Origin: Branchipolynoe longqiensis
Taxonomy: Eukaryota; Annelida; Polychaeta; Phyllodocida; Polynoidae
DNA length: 64,000 nt
Direction: 5' to 3'
Assembly: GCA_030323885.1 (NCBI GenBank)
Contig: CM059190.1
Coordinates: forward strand, 102,222,483 to 102,286,482
The notes beneath the pieces are model-generated. The model saw only the letters and a program-made list of their open reading frames with translations, searched no databases and was not told where the DNA came from. The translations under genes were made by a program, and so were the position numbers. Positions within the stretch are counted from its first letter, which is position 1. Every line of letters begins with the position of its first letter. This document shows, piece after piece, positions 1 through 10,671 of this stretch.

Positions 1-3
1 TAA

Positions 4-398
4 AGCCCCTGTCACACCTCGCCGGATTGAGCAACTGACAGAATTGTCTAGTCTGGTGGTGTTCAGGCGTGATAAGTAATAAAATGTATTAAAATGTGTT
101 AAAATGTTCCGATATCGGGTCAAAGGCCGCTGGACGAACGGACATGAAAGGGACTTGAACGGATAGCCAACGGACGGTAAGCGGACTAAACGGACTCAAA
201 CCGTACAAGAACTGTAGCCGTCAATCCGGCGGCATCCGTTCCAAGTTTTGTGCATATTCAAAATTTGTAACGGATCGGGCTGGGTATCAACAGATATCAA
301 CGGATATGCAATGGGCACAAACCTGACTTTGCCAGATATCAACAGACTTTGTTTGGTTTCTTTCCGTTTCCTCAATCCGGCGAGGTGTGACAGGAGCT
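4..398. mobile_element. Harbinger-like palindromic MITE, copy C1
   Basis: The ends are inverted repeats: AGCCCCTGTCACACCTCGCC at the left and GGCGAGGTGTGACAGGAGCT at the right. The similarity runs on through CGGATTGAG. TAA flanks both sides (1-3 and 399-401), which fits a 3-bp target duplication. The interior is short of coding potential and full of CGGAC-type words; an internal copy of the subterminal CAATCCGGCG lies near 214-223. The right flank continues as the TTAA-family MITE, so C1 appears to have inserted into that element. TTA/TAA duplications are typical of the PIF/Harbinger superfamily; that assignment is inference. Confidence 0.75.
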
Positions 399-646
399 TA
401 AGTTTTGAAATATTTTAAGTGCAAGCATGCAAAATTAGGTTTTGCGTTCATGCCAGAACTCTTGACACCATAGGCTTCAAGCAGTAACAGGTCATATTAA
501 ATTTAATGCCTCAGTATTTCCTTCTATGCGACAACACAATTAATGTTTGATAAGTGCATCAGCATCCAAGTGTGATGTGTAAAATCAATTTTAGATAATT
601 GTTTTGGTTTTGAAAATTTGATGTTTTCATCAGATGATGCAACTCT
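399..646 (-). mobile_element. TTAA-family MITE, reverse, interrupted by C1
   Basis: This matches the right-hand two thirds of the TTAA-flanked MITE in reverse orientation, ending GATGATGCAACTCTAA where intact copies read GACTATGCAACTTTAA. The rest of the element would lie to the left of the window or was displaced by C1. Confidence 0.7.
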
Positions 647-1777
647 AAATAAAACTCAACTCAACTTAACATGTATCTAAAAGAAATATGTCAGAAACCG
701 GAAACCGCCGGACTATGCGACATTAGCTCAGTGTTTGCGCCTAACTGATCATGATAGGGCTTGAGGGGATTAATTATTATGGAATAGACATTCTATGTGT
801 GTGTTGTATACTTTAATATGCCAACATTATTCATTACCATTAATACCGACACACCCATGGGGAGGCTAAGGACTAACACGTGTACATATATGCATAAACT
901 ATACCTGTACTCATAGAGGTGGAATGTGAAATCACCAAAATCCAGCAAATGGAAACGGAAATAGCCCGATATGGGTGCCGCCATTTGTAAACTCACAACT
1001 ACGCAGCAAACAGGGTGGATGACAGAGATTGGCCTAATGCCTTAATGATGCTCCGCTGCAGAGTAGCACAAGCCAAGTCACGGAACAACTACACTGGTCC
1101 CTCGCTACAGATCTTCCATATATGGTGCGATGACGTCACCAGGACCAGTGTACATGCTCCTCCACACTACTCTGCAGCGGTGCTGTCAAGGCATTACGTC
1201 CATAGGCCCAATTGATGGTATTCGGGATCAGCTATTGGTTAATAATATATCAAAACAAATGCCCGCTGCCATAGAATTTGCCGATACGCTCAGTTCAAAA
1301 CTTAGAAATAAAGAACAATTTGGCATAAACATGGATGCACAAATGTAATATTAATAGTTTATTCCGCGGAAATGACGGCCGTATTCGGGTCACCCGAGTT
1401 GCTACAATTTCAAATCGAACACCGTGAGTGGAGTAAAAAAATACATGCGCAATTCATAAAATACTTTGCTGTAGTTATATCGGGGGGTCGTTCCTAAGCA
1501 TTGCTTATTCATATTATTACTTAGTACCATAAGAGCAATGCTGCCTGGTTAGTTCCGTGAGTCCTCACTAACCGGAAGTGGTGCTTGCCTTGGTCGCACC
1601 CTGCTTGTGGTACACCAGGGGGCGCCACTCCTATACTCCCCTACTCCTCCACTCCCTCAATCCACCTCCTCTCACCTCCCCTGTACCTCACCACTTGTCA
1701 GGTATTTGCGTGGCAATGACAACCACAGGTTCAAGGCCTGTGTATTGTAGGCCCTACTATTAGACAAGAGAGAGCGG
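647..1777. other. No gene recognised
   Basis: I see no repeat family, conserved protein or RNA here. Open frames are under 75 codons and resemble nothing known. The first half is AT-rich; 1560-1690 is C/T-rich. Confidence 0.5.
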
Positions 1778-2087
1778 GTGTGGTGGATGAATTGGTAAAA
1801 GCGCTGGCTTCTCATGGGGAAAGTCGGGAACTCAAAACCGCGCCGAGTCAAAGCAAACACTTTCCAAATTTATACTTGTCGCTAGCTAGTCTGGCGCTCG
1901 GCATTACTGGCAAGGACTTGTTAGCTCAGTGTCAGGGTAATGTGACTGAATGGGAAATCGAGTTATGGTGTTGGTGGCCTGGTCTCCAGTGAGGCAGCAC
2001 TATAAAGTCACCATGATTGTGCACTGTCACAGTTAGGTAGGTATCCGTCTTGATATGACCTTAGATGTTGTCAGGATATAAAACCAA
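1778..2087 (+). mobile_element. SINE-A copy
   Basis: tRNA-derived SINE in the sense orientation. The tRNA-like head (GTGGATGAATTGGTAAAAGCG) is eroded. The body contains the family hallmarks GCTCAGTGTCAGG, CACTATAAAGTCACCATGA and GACCTTAGATGTTG, and the copy ends in an A-rich tail. The family consensus is about 340 bp with a Pol III-type A-box and B-box in the first 70 bp. Confidence 0.85.
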
Positions 2088-2118
2088 AAATAAATAACAA
2101 GGTACTGAAGATATCCAT

Positions 2119-2372
2119 GACAGCTACTGCCAGCTACTGCCAACTATTGACAGTTACTGACAGCTACCAACATTTATTGACAGCTCCTGACAGCTACTGC
2201 CAGGTGCTGAAAGGTATTGACAGCTATTGACAGCTACTGACACCTACTGAAAGCTATTGACAGCTATTGACAGCTACTGACATCTATTGACATCTACTGG
2301 CACCTACTGAAAGCTATTGACAGCTCCTGACAGCTACTGACAGGTGCTGAAAGCTATTGACAGCTACTGACA
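2119..2372. repeat. 10-bp minisatellite
   Basis: Tandem, diverged copies of CAGCTACTGA / CAGCTATTGA, about 25 units. No coding significance. Confidence 0.85.
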
Positions 2373-2750
2373 GTTAGTAGATCTCCCTATGTGGCTCTTT
2401 ACCTGAGAGGTCAGAGCAGACTACTACACTTTCATCGGATTATATGGCATTAAGTAAACAAAACAAAAAAAAGCATAGGTCCAAACTGATGTTTGCTAGT
2501 TGGGGATAGTACAGGAAAGCGACTGCAGATGTCGCCAGTCGTCTGGTTCACCGTAACGGGTAGTGAATGAACTAGGTAATATAAGTGATCACCTGTGTTA
2601 TTCATTATATTCACATAATCAACTACATAGCACATAGAGTACAAGTTGTTTCACTAAATGAAACCTGTTATGCGCGACAATTACAAAAAAAATAAATCAA
2701 CTCATAACAAAATAAACAAAACAAAAACCTTGACCCACGGGAAGTGGAGC
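2373..2750. other. Unassigned AT-rich spacer
   Basis: No gene or repeat family recognised. A short A-rich stretch (AAATAAATC, AAAACAAAAA) precedes the next element. Confidence 0.5.
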
Positions 2751-3039
2751 CCGGTGTCGTAGTTTCAGTTCTCAACCAGTTTCGGTTCTCAACTGTCACT
2801 TCTGCGCATGCGTCTAAATCCAACAGCGCAGTCTTAGCAGCTCTCACAGGCTAAGTACAACTCATTTATGGTATATTAGCAATCATATACTTTGCTTTTG
2901 CTGTTGATGTGTGTTTTGTCTGATATTAAGACCTTTTTCTTTTTTGACGCATGCGCAGACGGCACTGTTGGATTTAGACGCATGCGCAAAATCGATGTTG
3001 AGAACTGAAACTGGTTGAGAACTGAAACCACGACACCGG
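2751..3039. mobile_element. Inverted-repeat MITE with 75-bp ends
   Basis: The left end (CCGGTGTCGTAGTTTCAGTT...) and right end (...AACTGAAACCACGACACCGG) are inverted repeats of about 75 bp. The arms include CTCAACCAGTTTC and the CpG-rich GCGCATGCGTCTAAATCC. The middle is an AT-rich 130-bp spacer. No target duplication is obvious. Probably a non-autonomous DNA transposon; superfamily unknown. Confidence 0.75.
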
Positions 3040-3237
3040 CAATGGCTGACCTACAGGTCACGCCTGCCTGTGGGCGCGCCTGCTGACCTACTTAGAACCT
3101 GTTGACCTCACCTGTCCCCCACTCAGCATGCAAGCGGGCACACATGGGCATGCCCCGGGTCAAAGGTCATCAATCACATGGGCCTCTGACAGGTGTCTGC
3201 GCACAAACCAATCAACTTGAGCACCGCCCCAGTTCGA

Positions 3238-3441
3238 TCAGGTTGGTTGTTGGAGTTTTACGTCCTGGCAACATCTAAGGTCAAATCAGGACGGGTACCG
3301 ACTTGTGACAGTGCACACTCATAGCGACTTTATAGTGATGCCCCACTGGGAGATCACGTCGCTGGCACCATGACCCGATATCCCACTCAGTCATATTATC
3401 CTGACACTGAGCTAACCAGTCCTTGCCCTATCCTGTTAAAG
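3238..3441 (-). mobile_element. SINE-A copy, head missing
   Basis: Antisense copy starting with the 3' end (GTTGGTTGTTGGAGTTTTACG) and running to CCTTGCCCTATCCTGTTAA, where it stops before the tRNA-like head. Confidence 0.9.
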
Positions 3442-4059
3442 TTGAACGCCCCACTCCGTTTGATCACGGCACGGGCCTGAAGGTGGAATGGGCCGTTAGT
3501 AGGTGGGTGAGGCGCCGCCTGGAGGAAATGAGGGGAATTAGGGGAGCTGCTTGGAAGCAGGCCTCCCGGTCTCCAGGCCGCACCCCAAGCCTCCAGTAAC
3601 CCATAGTAGAAATGAGCATATCAAAAGGAAAGGTTACAGGAGCAGTCGGAATAAGAACAATAGAAGACAGGAGAATTACATACATAATAATATTTGCATA
3701 AGTACTTTATACCTCACATAACCCACTCCAGATCTTATTACGCGCAATAACGAGTTTATCACTATCCATATATTGCATACATTGTACATATTGTATATAT
3801 TGTCTAGGTATTATATACTTATATACTGCTCATTATGTGTTGTATAAGTATTATACGAGTATAATTAATCGAAAGCTTTCCCACCTCAGCTCCTCCTATG
3901 CGCCACCCTCAGTAATCCACTGCAGGGTTCTTTATATTATTGGTCATCGACTACTTTTCTCTGACAACCTCAGGCTCGCGTGTGGCACCACCTGTCTTTA
4001 CACATGCTCAATTGTCATCTATCACACTGTCTGCGAAAATGTATTCATAGTACTTATCT
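3442..4059. other. Unassigned, with AT-rich palindromic section
   Basis: 3442-3680 is unique-looking and moderately GC-rich. About 3690-3860 is AT-rich with partial dyads (AATATTTGCATAAGTACTTTATA and TATAAGTATTATACGAGTATAA halves) that vaguely recall the palindromes at 32.7, 52.1 and 61.1 kb. No gene supported. Confidence 0.4.
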
Positions 4060-4208
4060 CATTATCAACCATAATAATTGGGAGCGACTTGTGTAACCCT
4101 TCCACCCCCATCTGCAAATGGGCTCACCCACATTGCTGCTGCCTGCATGTGGCCGACTAACCATCTCTCACACTAACAGTTTATATATCGATATTGGTGA
4201 CAGCTAAG
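4060..4208. repeat. Left arm of inverted repeat around the 36-bp array
   Basis: This 150-bp segment is an inverted, diverged copy of 6922-7062. Shared blocks include CCACCCCCATCTG, ATGGGCTCACC, CCATCTCTCACACTAA and GGTGACAGCTAAG. The arms point toward each other across the minisatellite, so the whole could be an old inverted-repeat transposon carrying the array. Confidence 0.65.
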
Positions 4209-4287
4209 TGGGCATCAGCTCGTTAAGTCACTCCTGACACTGAGCTGAACAATCCAGTGTGAGCGACACTGTTGCCATGTGTAGATA

Positions 4288-6515
4288 AGATAATCGGCCA
4301 CAACAAGAATCGGGCGTGTCTTGTGTAGTTGGCCACGACAAGAATCGGCCAGTGTCTTTTGTAATCGGCCACAACAAGATTCAGGCCAAGTCTTGTGTAA
4401 TCAGCCACAACAACAATCGGCGCAATCTTGTCTAATCTGCCATAACAAGAATTGGGCCACATATTGTGTAATCAGCCACACCAAGGATTGGATCCTGTCT
4501 ATTGTAATCGGCCACAACAAGAATCGGGCCCTATTTTGTGTAACCTGCCAAAACAAGAATCGGGTCCAGTCTTGTGTAATTGGCCACAACAAGAATCGGG
4601 CCGTGTGTTGGGTAATCTGTCATAACAAGAATCGGGCCCTGTCTTGTGTAATCGGCCACAACAAGAATTGGGCCCTATTTTGGGTAACCTGCCACAACAA
4701 GAATCGGGCCCTGTCTTGTGTAATCGTCCACAACAGGAATTGTGCCGCATGTTGGGTAATCTGTCATAACAAGAATCGGGCCCTGTCTTGTGTAATCGGC
4801 CACAACAAGAATCGGCCCTATTTTGTGTAACCTGCCACAACAAGAATCGGGCCCTGTCTTGTGTAATCGGCCACAACAAGAATTGTGCCACGTGTTGGGT
4901 AATATGTCATAACAAGAATTGGGCCCTGTCTTGTGTAATCGGCCACAACAAGAATCGGGCCCTATTTTGTGTAACCTGCCACAACAAGAATCGGGCCCTA
5001 TCTTTTGCAATCGGCCACAACAAGAATTGTGCCCTGTCATGTGTAATCGGCTACACCAAGATTCGGGTTTTGTACTCGGCCCATATATAAGAAAGGCCTG
5101 ACAACAAAAATCAGGAAAATATTTTTTTACTTTTTGGGACTTCTAAAGTGAGAGGAGAAGCCGGAATGGTCGTATATTTTAACCATATCCGGAAAAAATC
5201 GGGCAGATCAAAAATCCGGAATTCCGGATGAATCTGGAAAATTCTCATCGATGTCAGCCACAACAAGATTTGGGTCCTGTCTTGTGTAGTCGGCCACAAT
5301 AAAAATCGGGCCCTGTTTAGGGTAATCAGCTACAACAAGAATCGGGCTGTGTCTTGTGTAATCTGCCAAAACAAGAAGTGGGCTGTGTCTTGTGTAATCG
5401 GCTACAACAAGAATCAGACCATGTATTGTATAATAGGTCACAACAAGACTCGAGCACTGTCTTGTGTAATAGGTCACAACAAGACTCGAGCACTGTCTTG
5501 TGTAATAGGTCACAACAAGACTCGAGCACTGTCTTGTGTAATAGGTCACAACAAGACTCCAGCACTGTCTTGTGTAATAGGTCACAACAAGACTCCAGCA
5601 TTGTCTTGTGTAATAGGTCACAACAAGACTCAAGCACTGTCTTGTGTAATAGGTCACAAGAAGACTCGAGCACTGTCTTGTGTAATAGGTCACAACAAGA
5701 CTCAAGCACTGTCTTGTGTAATCGGTCACAAAAAGACTCGAGCACTGTCTTGTGTAATAGGTCACAACAAGACTCGAGCACTGTCTTGTGTAATAGGTCA
5801 CAACAAGACTCCAGCACTGTCTTGTGTAATAGGTCACAACAAGGCTAGAGCACTGTCTTGTGTAATAGGTCACAACAAGACTCGAGCACTGTCTTGTGTA
5901 ATAGGTCACAACAAGACTCAAGCACTGTCTTGTGTAATCGGTCACAACAAGACTCAAGCACTGTCTTGTGTAATCGGTCACAACAAGACTCGAGCACTGT
6001 CTTGTGTAATAGGTCACAACAAGACTCAAGCACTGTCTATTGTAATTGGCCACAACAAGAATCAGCCCATGTCTCTTGTAATCGCCCACAACAAGAATCA
6101 GCCCATGTCTCTTGTAATCGGCCACAACAAGAATCTGGCCCTGTCTATTGTAATCGGCCACAACAAGATCAGCCCATGTCTATTGTAATCGGCCACAACA
6201 AGAATCTGGCCCTGTCTATTGTAATCGGCCACAACAAGAATCAGTCCATGTCTATTGTAATCGGCCACAACAAGAATCTGGCCCTGTCTATTGTAATCAA
6301 CCACAACAAGAATCTGGCCCTGTCTATTGTAATCGGCCACAACAAGAATCTGGCCCTGTCTATTGTAATCGGCCACAACAAGATCAGCCCATGTCTATTG
6401 TAATCGGCCACAACAAGAATCTGGCCCTGTCTATTGTAATCGGCCACAACAAGAATCAGCCCATGTCTATTGTAATCGGCCACAACAACAATCATGCCGT
6501 GTCTTGTCTAATCGA
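4288..6515. repeat. 36-bp minisatellite array in three subfamilies
   Basis: About 55 units of a 36-bp repeat with core GCCACAACAAGAATCGG. Subarrays: 4288-5070 (GGGCCCTGTCTTGTGTAATC type), 5260-6030 (GGTCACAACAAGACTCGAGC type, very homogeneous) and 6030-6515 (CTGGCCCTGTCTATTGTAAT type). A 185-bp AT-rich non-repeat spacer sits at 5075-5258. Because 36 is divisible by three and the unit has no stop in several frames, long open frames appear on both strands; these are not genes. Confidence 0.9.
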
Positions 6516-6589
6516 ACTGGTTATAAAGTGACGCTGTAAATAGACTTAATGTGTAATTCATTGGTGACACTTCTCAGCTGTGACAGACA

Positions 6590-6842
6590 GCTCCCACCAC
6601 ACCACCACACACACACCACCACACACACCACCACACACACACCAACACCAACACCACCACTGCTCACCCAGCCTGGAGTCGGGTGGAACATGGCACCAGG
6701 ACATTTACTGTCTCCGCTGTATAATCGTTAAACTAAATCATTGTCTGAGGCAGTCCTAATTATATGCGACCATGAAAACTTGTGTGTGTGTGGGTGTATG
6801 TGTGTGAGTGTGTGTATGTGTGTGTCGGTGTGTGTGTGTGTG
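6590..6842. repeat. CACCA/CA and TG simple repeats
   Basis: 6597-6660 is (CCACACA)-type; 6780-6842 is (TG)n with GTATG interruptions. The segment between them is unassigned. Confidence 0.8.
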
Positions 6843-6921
6843 AATGGGAAGCGGAACTGTCTAACCGGCACCACCCTACACCACCATCCTCGGCTGGTTA
6901 GATTGTCGGAGCGGATGCACA

Positions 6922-7062
6922 CTTAGCTGTCACCTATATCACTATATACCATTTTAGTGTGAGAGATGGTTGGTTGGCCGGATACATCCCAGTAGGTGAG
7001 CCCATTCACAGATGGGGGTGGAAGGTTGGACAGGCCACTCCCGATTATTATGGGCGATAATG
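6922..7062. repeat. Right arm of inverted repeat around the 36-bp array
   Basis: Reverse-complement partner of 4060-4208, from CTTAGCTGTCACC to ATTATTATGGGCGATAATG. Confidence 0.65.
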
Positions 7063-7106
7063 GGGTTATCACTATACATAATATATATAAATAAGCATAT
7101 AATACC

Positions 7107-7335
7107 GTAGATACAAGATTCACCCCGTACTGCTGCAGTAGGGGTGCAAACCAACCCTATGTAAAAGCTGTCGAAAATGTGGGTCAAAGAATTGAGAGCC
7201 TAATTTCACAATCTAAGAAGCAACAATTATTCTTTACATATGTCTTATTGATAGCCCGCTACCTTTGAGTTGAAAAATATAATATAATATCTAGTTTAAT
7301 AAGATTTAAAAGTGAAATCGACGGCGTGACCTTTT
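7107..7335. mobile_element. Truncated copy of the CTAGATAAAG MITE
   Basis: The sequence from TAGATACAAGATTCACCCC through GAAATCGACGGCGT matches the left 225 bp of the intact element at 45003-45411 (shared blocks TTTCACAATCTAAGAAGCAA and CGCTACCTTTGAGTTG). The right half and the second inverted end are missing. Confidence 0.75.
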
Positions 7336-7650
7336 TACTAAGGTAAAACAGGAAAACATTTGAGCCTTTTTGAGGGCAGCTGGACTGTACCACCTCATAT
7401 AGTTTACTAAATAGATTCTATCAATTATTAATAAAACTTTTCTTTTTCTATGGGAATTTGCTTCCCTTGACCACAAATATATGATTGTGAGCTTTCTAAT
7501 TTAATGAGTGTCTATTGCCACATACTTGATTGTCTGCTTTTACATGTAAAAGTGATGGTTTGAACAAAAAACAAACATTTCTCGCCGTGAATATGGCCTA
7601 TGCTGCCGACACGGCGTAAAGCAACCACCAATCAATCAATCGTGATTTCC
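7336..7650. other. Unassigned AT-rich sequence
   Basis: No open frame or repeat family recognised. Confidence 0.5.
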
Positions 7651-7756
7651 GAACGTGGACCGAACAGGACACCCGAGTCTGTAAGAGCCCTACCCGACTT
7701 CCTGCGTGGGAGGTTGTGACTTCAAATATACCGACTGAGTCGGACTAATTGCCTTC

Positions 7757-8217
7757 AGCCCCAGTCACACCTACCCGGACGAGCCCCGGATTTTGAGCCG
7801 GACCACCCCCGGAACACTCCCCCGGACCGCCCCGGATAAAATCGCTTTTTTTGCCTCGCAGTCACACCTTCCCAGACGAGCCCCCGGACCAGAGGGGCTC
7901 ATCCGGGGCGAAACAGCCCCGGACGACCCCCGGACAGCCCGGACGAGCCCCGGACCACCCCAGGACAGCCCTTACCTGCCCTGGTCCACCCAGGGTTCAC
8001 CCCCGGACTACCCGGACTTCCCCGGATCGCAAAATGTCCCGGACCGCCCCGGATGTTTTAAACACCTTTAAAACATCCGGGGTGGACGCCGGACCAGCCA
8101 TGGATCACGCCGGATCACACCGGATCAATACGGACGAGCCACGGACCACCCCGGACCACCCGGGATGACGGCCCGGGGCTCGTCCGGCCTCTGATCCGGG
8201 TAGGTGTGACTGGTGCT
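7757..8217. mobile_element. Harbinger-like palindromic MITE, copy C2
   Basis: Ends: AGCCCCAGTCACACCTACCC at the left and GGGTAGGTGTGACTGGTGCT at the right. The right flank is TTA and the left is TTC, fitting a TTA duplication with one substitution inside SINE-A. The whole interior is diverged CCGGAC / GACGAGCCCCGG words, the same words found just inside the ends. A second internal left-end copy (GCAGTCACACCTTCCCAGAC) begins at about 7858. Open frames through it are by-products of this word structure. Confidence 0.8.
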
Positions 8218-8256
8218 TTAACAAATTTATACTCGTCGCTACCTAGCATTAATAAG

Positions 8257-8327
8257 ACAAAAAGTTAGTTTTATTTAACGACGCCTATAGACCACATTGA
8301 TTTTGATCATCGGCTATTGGACGTCAA
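8257..8327 (-). mobile_element. SINE-B 3'-end fragment
   Basis: Contains TTTTATTTAACGACGCC and CGGCTATTGGACGTCAAAG. It is flanked by AGCATTAATAAG (8245-8256) and AGCATTAATTAG (8328-8339), 11 of 12 identical: a target duplication inside SINE-A. Confidence 0.8.
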
Positions 8328-8511
8328 AGCATTAATTAGATCTGGCATAGAGCGGTTTGCTCAGTATCGGGATAATGTGACTGAGTGAGATGGATATCAA
8401 GTCAGGCGGCCAGTGGCCCAGTCTCTCAAACATCAATGTAGCAGCACTATAAGGCTGCCTCGTATGTACCCTACCACAAGTCAGTGCACCAAACAAACAA
8501 GCGCATTCATC

Positions 8512-9050
8512 ACCATGACCCGATTTCCTACTCAGTCACATTATCCTGACACCAAACTAACCAGTCCTTGCCCTATTTGACCAGATGGGATGGCAGAATG
8601 AGTTAGAGCGTCCGTCTCCCGTGCTGGTAGATCGTGGGTTCGAACCCTGGTCGAGTCAAACCAATGACTTAAAAATTTATACTTGTCGCTTCCTAGCCAG
8701 GCGCTCGGCATTATTAGGACAGGGCAAGGACTGGTGTGCTCAGTGTCAGGATAATGTGACTGAGTGGGATACCAGGTCATGGTGCTGGTGACCTGATTTC
8801 CCAGTGGGACAGCCCTATAAAGTCACCATGAGTGCGCATTGTCACAAGTCGGTACCCGTCCTGCTATGACCTTAGATGTTGCTAGGATGTTAAACAACAA
8901 CAAACAAACCCTATTCTATTAATGCCAAGCGCCATGCAAATTAGCGACAAGTATGCATTTTGGATGTCATTGGTTTGACTCGGCTGGGACTCAAACTTCC
9001 GACCTTCCGCACTGAGAGCCCGCACTCTATCGATTCGGCTACCGCGTCAG
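8512..9050. mobile_element. Cluster of three SINE-A copies
   Basis: 8512-8578 is an antisense body fragment. 8580-8905 (+) is a full-length copy with head GGGATGGCAGAATGAGTTAG, B-box GGGTTCGAACCCTGG and tail TAAACAACAACAAACAAACC. 8908-9050 (-) is the head half of another copy, ending TCGATTCGGCTACCGCGTC. The neighbours abut head-to-head and tail-to-tail. Confidence 0.85.
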
Positions 9051-9183
9051 GCGACACAAAGGTGCACTGTGGGTAAGTACTCCAGGTACTGGGTGTTCTG
9101 CACGTGTGAACTTGAACACAGTCAGATCAGTTTCACGTTGTAGTGCACTTGATGTAGTTCACCAATGTGCACTACACAAACAA

Positions 9184-9243
9184 TGGTCCGTCCTGATATG
9201 ACCTTAGATGTTGCTAGGACGTATAACAAAAACAAATAAACAA
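9184..9243 (+). mobile_element. SINE-A 3' fragment
   Basis: GTCCTGATATGACCTTAGATG through GGACGTATAACAAAAAC: the last 55 bp of the family. Confidence 0.75.
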
Positions 9244-9298
9244 CGGTTCCAAACCTTTTGGTATTAAAAAGAAATCACAAAAGATTCGGTACTTCTGA

Positions 9299-9990
9299 AC
9301 AGCTGAGAGGGGAAAGGGGAAAGGGGAGGGGTGAGAGGGGAGGGGAGAGAGGAGAGAGGAGAGGTGAGAGGGGAGAGGGGAAAGGGAGAGGGGACAGGGG
9401 AGAGGGACAGGGAGAGGATGGGGGAGGGGGAGGGAAGGGGGGGAGGAGACAGGAGAGAGGAGATGGGAGCGAGGAGAGAGGGGAGAGAAGGGAGAGGGGA
9501 GAAGGGAGAGGGAGAGAGGGAGAGGGGGAGGGGGGAGGGGGGGGGAGGGGGAGAGGGTAGAGGGGAGCGGGGAGACGGGAGAGGGGAGAGGGGAGAGGGG
9601 ATGGGAGGGGGAGAGGGAAGATGGGAGGGGGGGGGAGAGGGAAGGGGGGAGAGACGAGAGGGGAGAGGGGAGATGGGAAAGTGGAGAGGGAGAGGTAGAG
9701 ACATTAGGAGGAGAGGTACAGAGGAGGGAGAGGGGAGAGAGGACAGGGGAGAGAGAAGGGAGAGGGGAGAGAGGAGAAGGGAGAGGGTAGAGAGAGGGGG
9801 ATGGACGGAGATGGAATGGATTACGGGTGAGTAGAGAAATGAGAGGGAAGAGGAGAAATAGGGGAAGAGGAGGGATTGAGAGAAGAGTAAAAATGTAGAT
9901 GCGTATAGAGGAAGACGGGGTTTGTGGGAAGAGGAGGGGCGAGAAGAGACGAGAAAGAAGAAGGCAATGCAGATAGATATGCGGGGGGGG
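9299..9990. repeat. Purine-rich GGGGAGA tract
   Basis: About 540 bp (to about 9840) is almost pure purine on the plus strand, built of GGGGAGAGGGGAGA-type words, with a looser continuation to about 9990. The minus-strand Ser/Pro/Leu open frame is a consequence of the pyrimidine composition. Confidence 0.9.
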
Positions 9991-10117
9991 TGGGGGGGGA
10001 GATTGGGGGAATAACGAGTGGAGACGCCCTTGCAGGTTATAACTGTCCTGGATAGGATAGGATGGTGAGATTTGTCTATGTGGTGTAATACCCCTGATGA
10101 GCATAAGGCATGTCATA

Positions 10118-10189
10118 CATCATCATGCTGTCGGTCACAATGCGACAAAGACTGCTTTCATTACTTGACTGCCGCTCTCCATTTAGCTA
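10118..10189 (-). mobile_element. Non-LTR retrotransposon 3' end, copy 1
   Basis: Shortest copy of a LINE 3' end: (CAT)3, then GCTGTCGGTCACAATGCGAC, then CTGCCGCTCTCCATTTAGCT. Reverse-complement homologues are at 25.4 and 59.7 kb and a parallel copy at 33.1 kb. Confidence 0.8.
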
Positions 10190-10500
10190 AGTACATTTCA
10201 TGACAGCTGCCTGCAAAAGTGTTGAAGTGCTGCTGGCTTTTGCAAGTTACCAGCAGCACTCTCTCGGGGAGCAAGTAGAGGTTTCACACCGGCAAGAACA
10301 TGTCCAGACAGGTGCAAAACTATTTGTCCCTGCAGTGGCTGGTCGGGAGATGTTGGGAGTTCCATACATCAACCGCCCTTGATGCTGCCACAGTGACATG
10401 GTTTTCTGTTCAGGGTTTGCTCCCTTAGCCTTCGGTTCTGTCAAGAACCTGTACCACAAGGCAGTGGTTTACAACTCTGCAGGGCAGGGGCATCAAACTC
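10190..10500. other. Unassigned segment with a hairpin
   Basis: Base composition looks coding-like and a 70-codon minus-strand frame (10247-10459) is open, but I recognise no family. GTGCTGCTGG at 10228 and CCAGCAGCAC near 10252 form a 10-bp stem. It could be a degraded transposon coding fragment. Confidence 0.35.
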
Positions 10501-10671
10501 CCTGAGGTATTTCAATACCTGCATACCCATCATACCTGCATACATGTCATACACACGACATTAAAACATTTCACAAACAGCAACACTCAGATCTAAATAT
10601 AGCTCTCTGACCTCACCACTGGTCACGTGACCGTATATGCACACACTGACAGGTGCATGTGACTGGATGTG

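Larger units (their letters stand above)
7651..8490 (+). mobile_element. SINE-A copy split by two later insertions
   Basis: Diverged sense-strand SINE-A. The head piece (7651-7756) includes GGGAGGTTGTGACTTC and GAGTCGGACTAATTG. The middle resumes at 8218 with TTAACAAATTTATACTCG. The distal part is 8340-8490, with TTTGCTCAGTATCGGGATAA. It is interrupted by MITE C2 (7757-8217) and a SINE-B fragment (8257-8327). Confidence 0.65.

Noticed and set aside
4288..6515. Long open frames on both strands (up to about 317 codons)
   Set aside because: They run through a 36-bp tandem repeat without stops; unit length divisible by three explains them.
4288..6515. CRISPR-like array
   Set aside because: Units are directly contiguous and there are no unique spacers; the genome is eukaryotic.
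7793..8168. Two proline/arginine-rich plus-strand frames
   Set aside because: They lie inside MITE C2 and arise from its repeated CCGGAC words.
9214..10116. 300-codon minus-strand Ser/Pro/Leu frame
   Set aside because: Pyrimidine-only tract; composition alone prevents stops.
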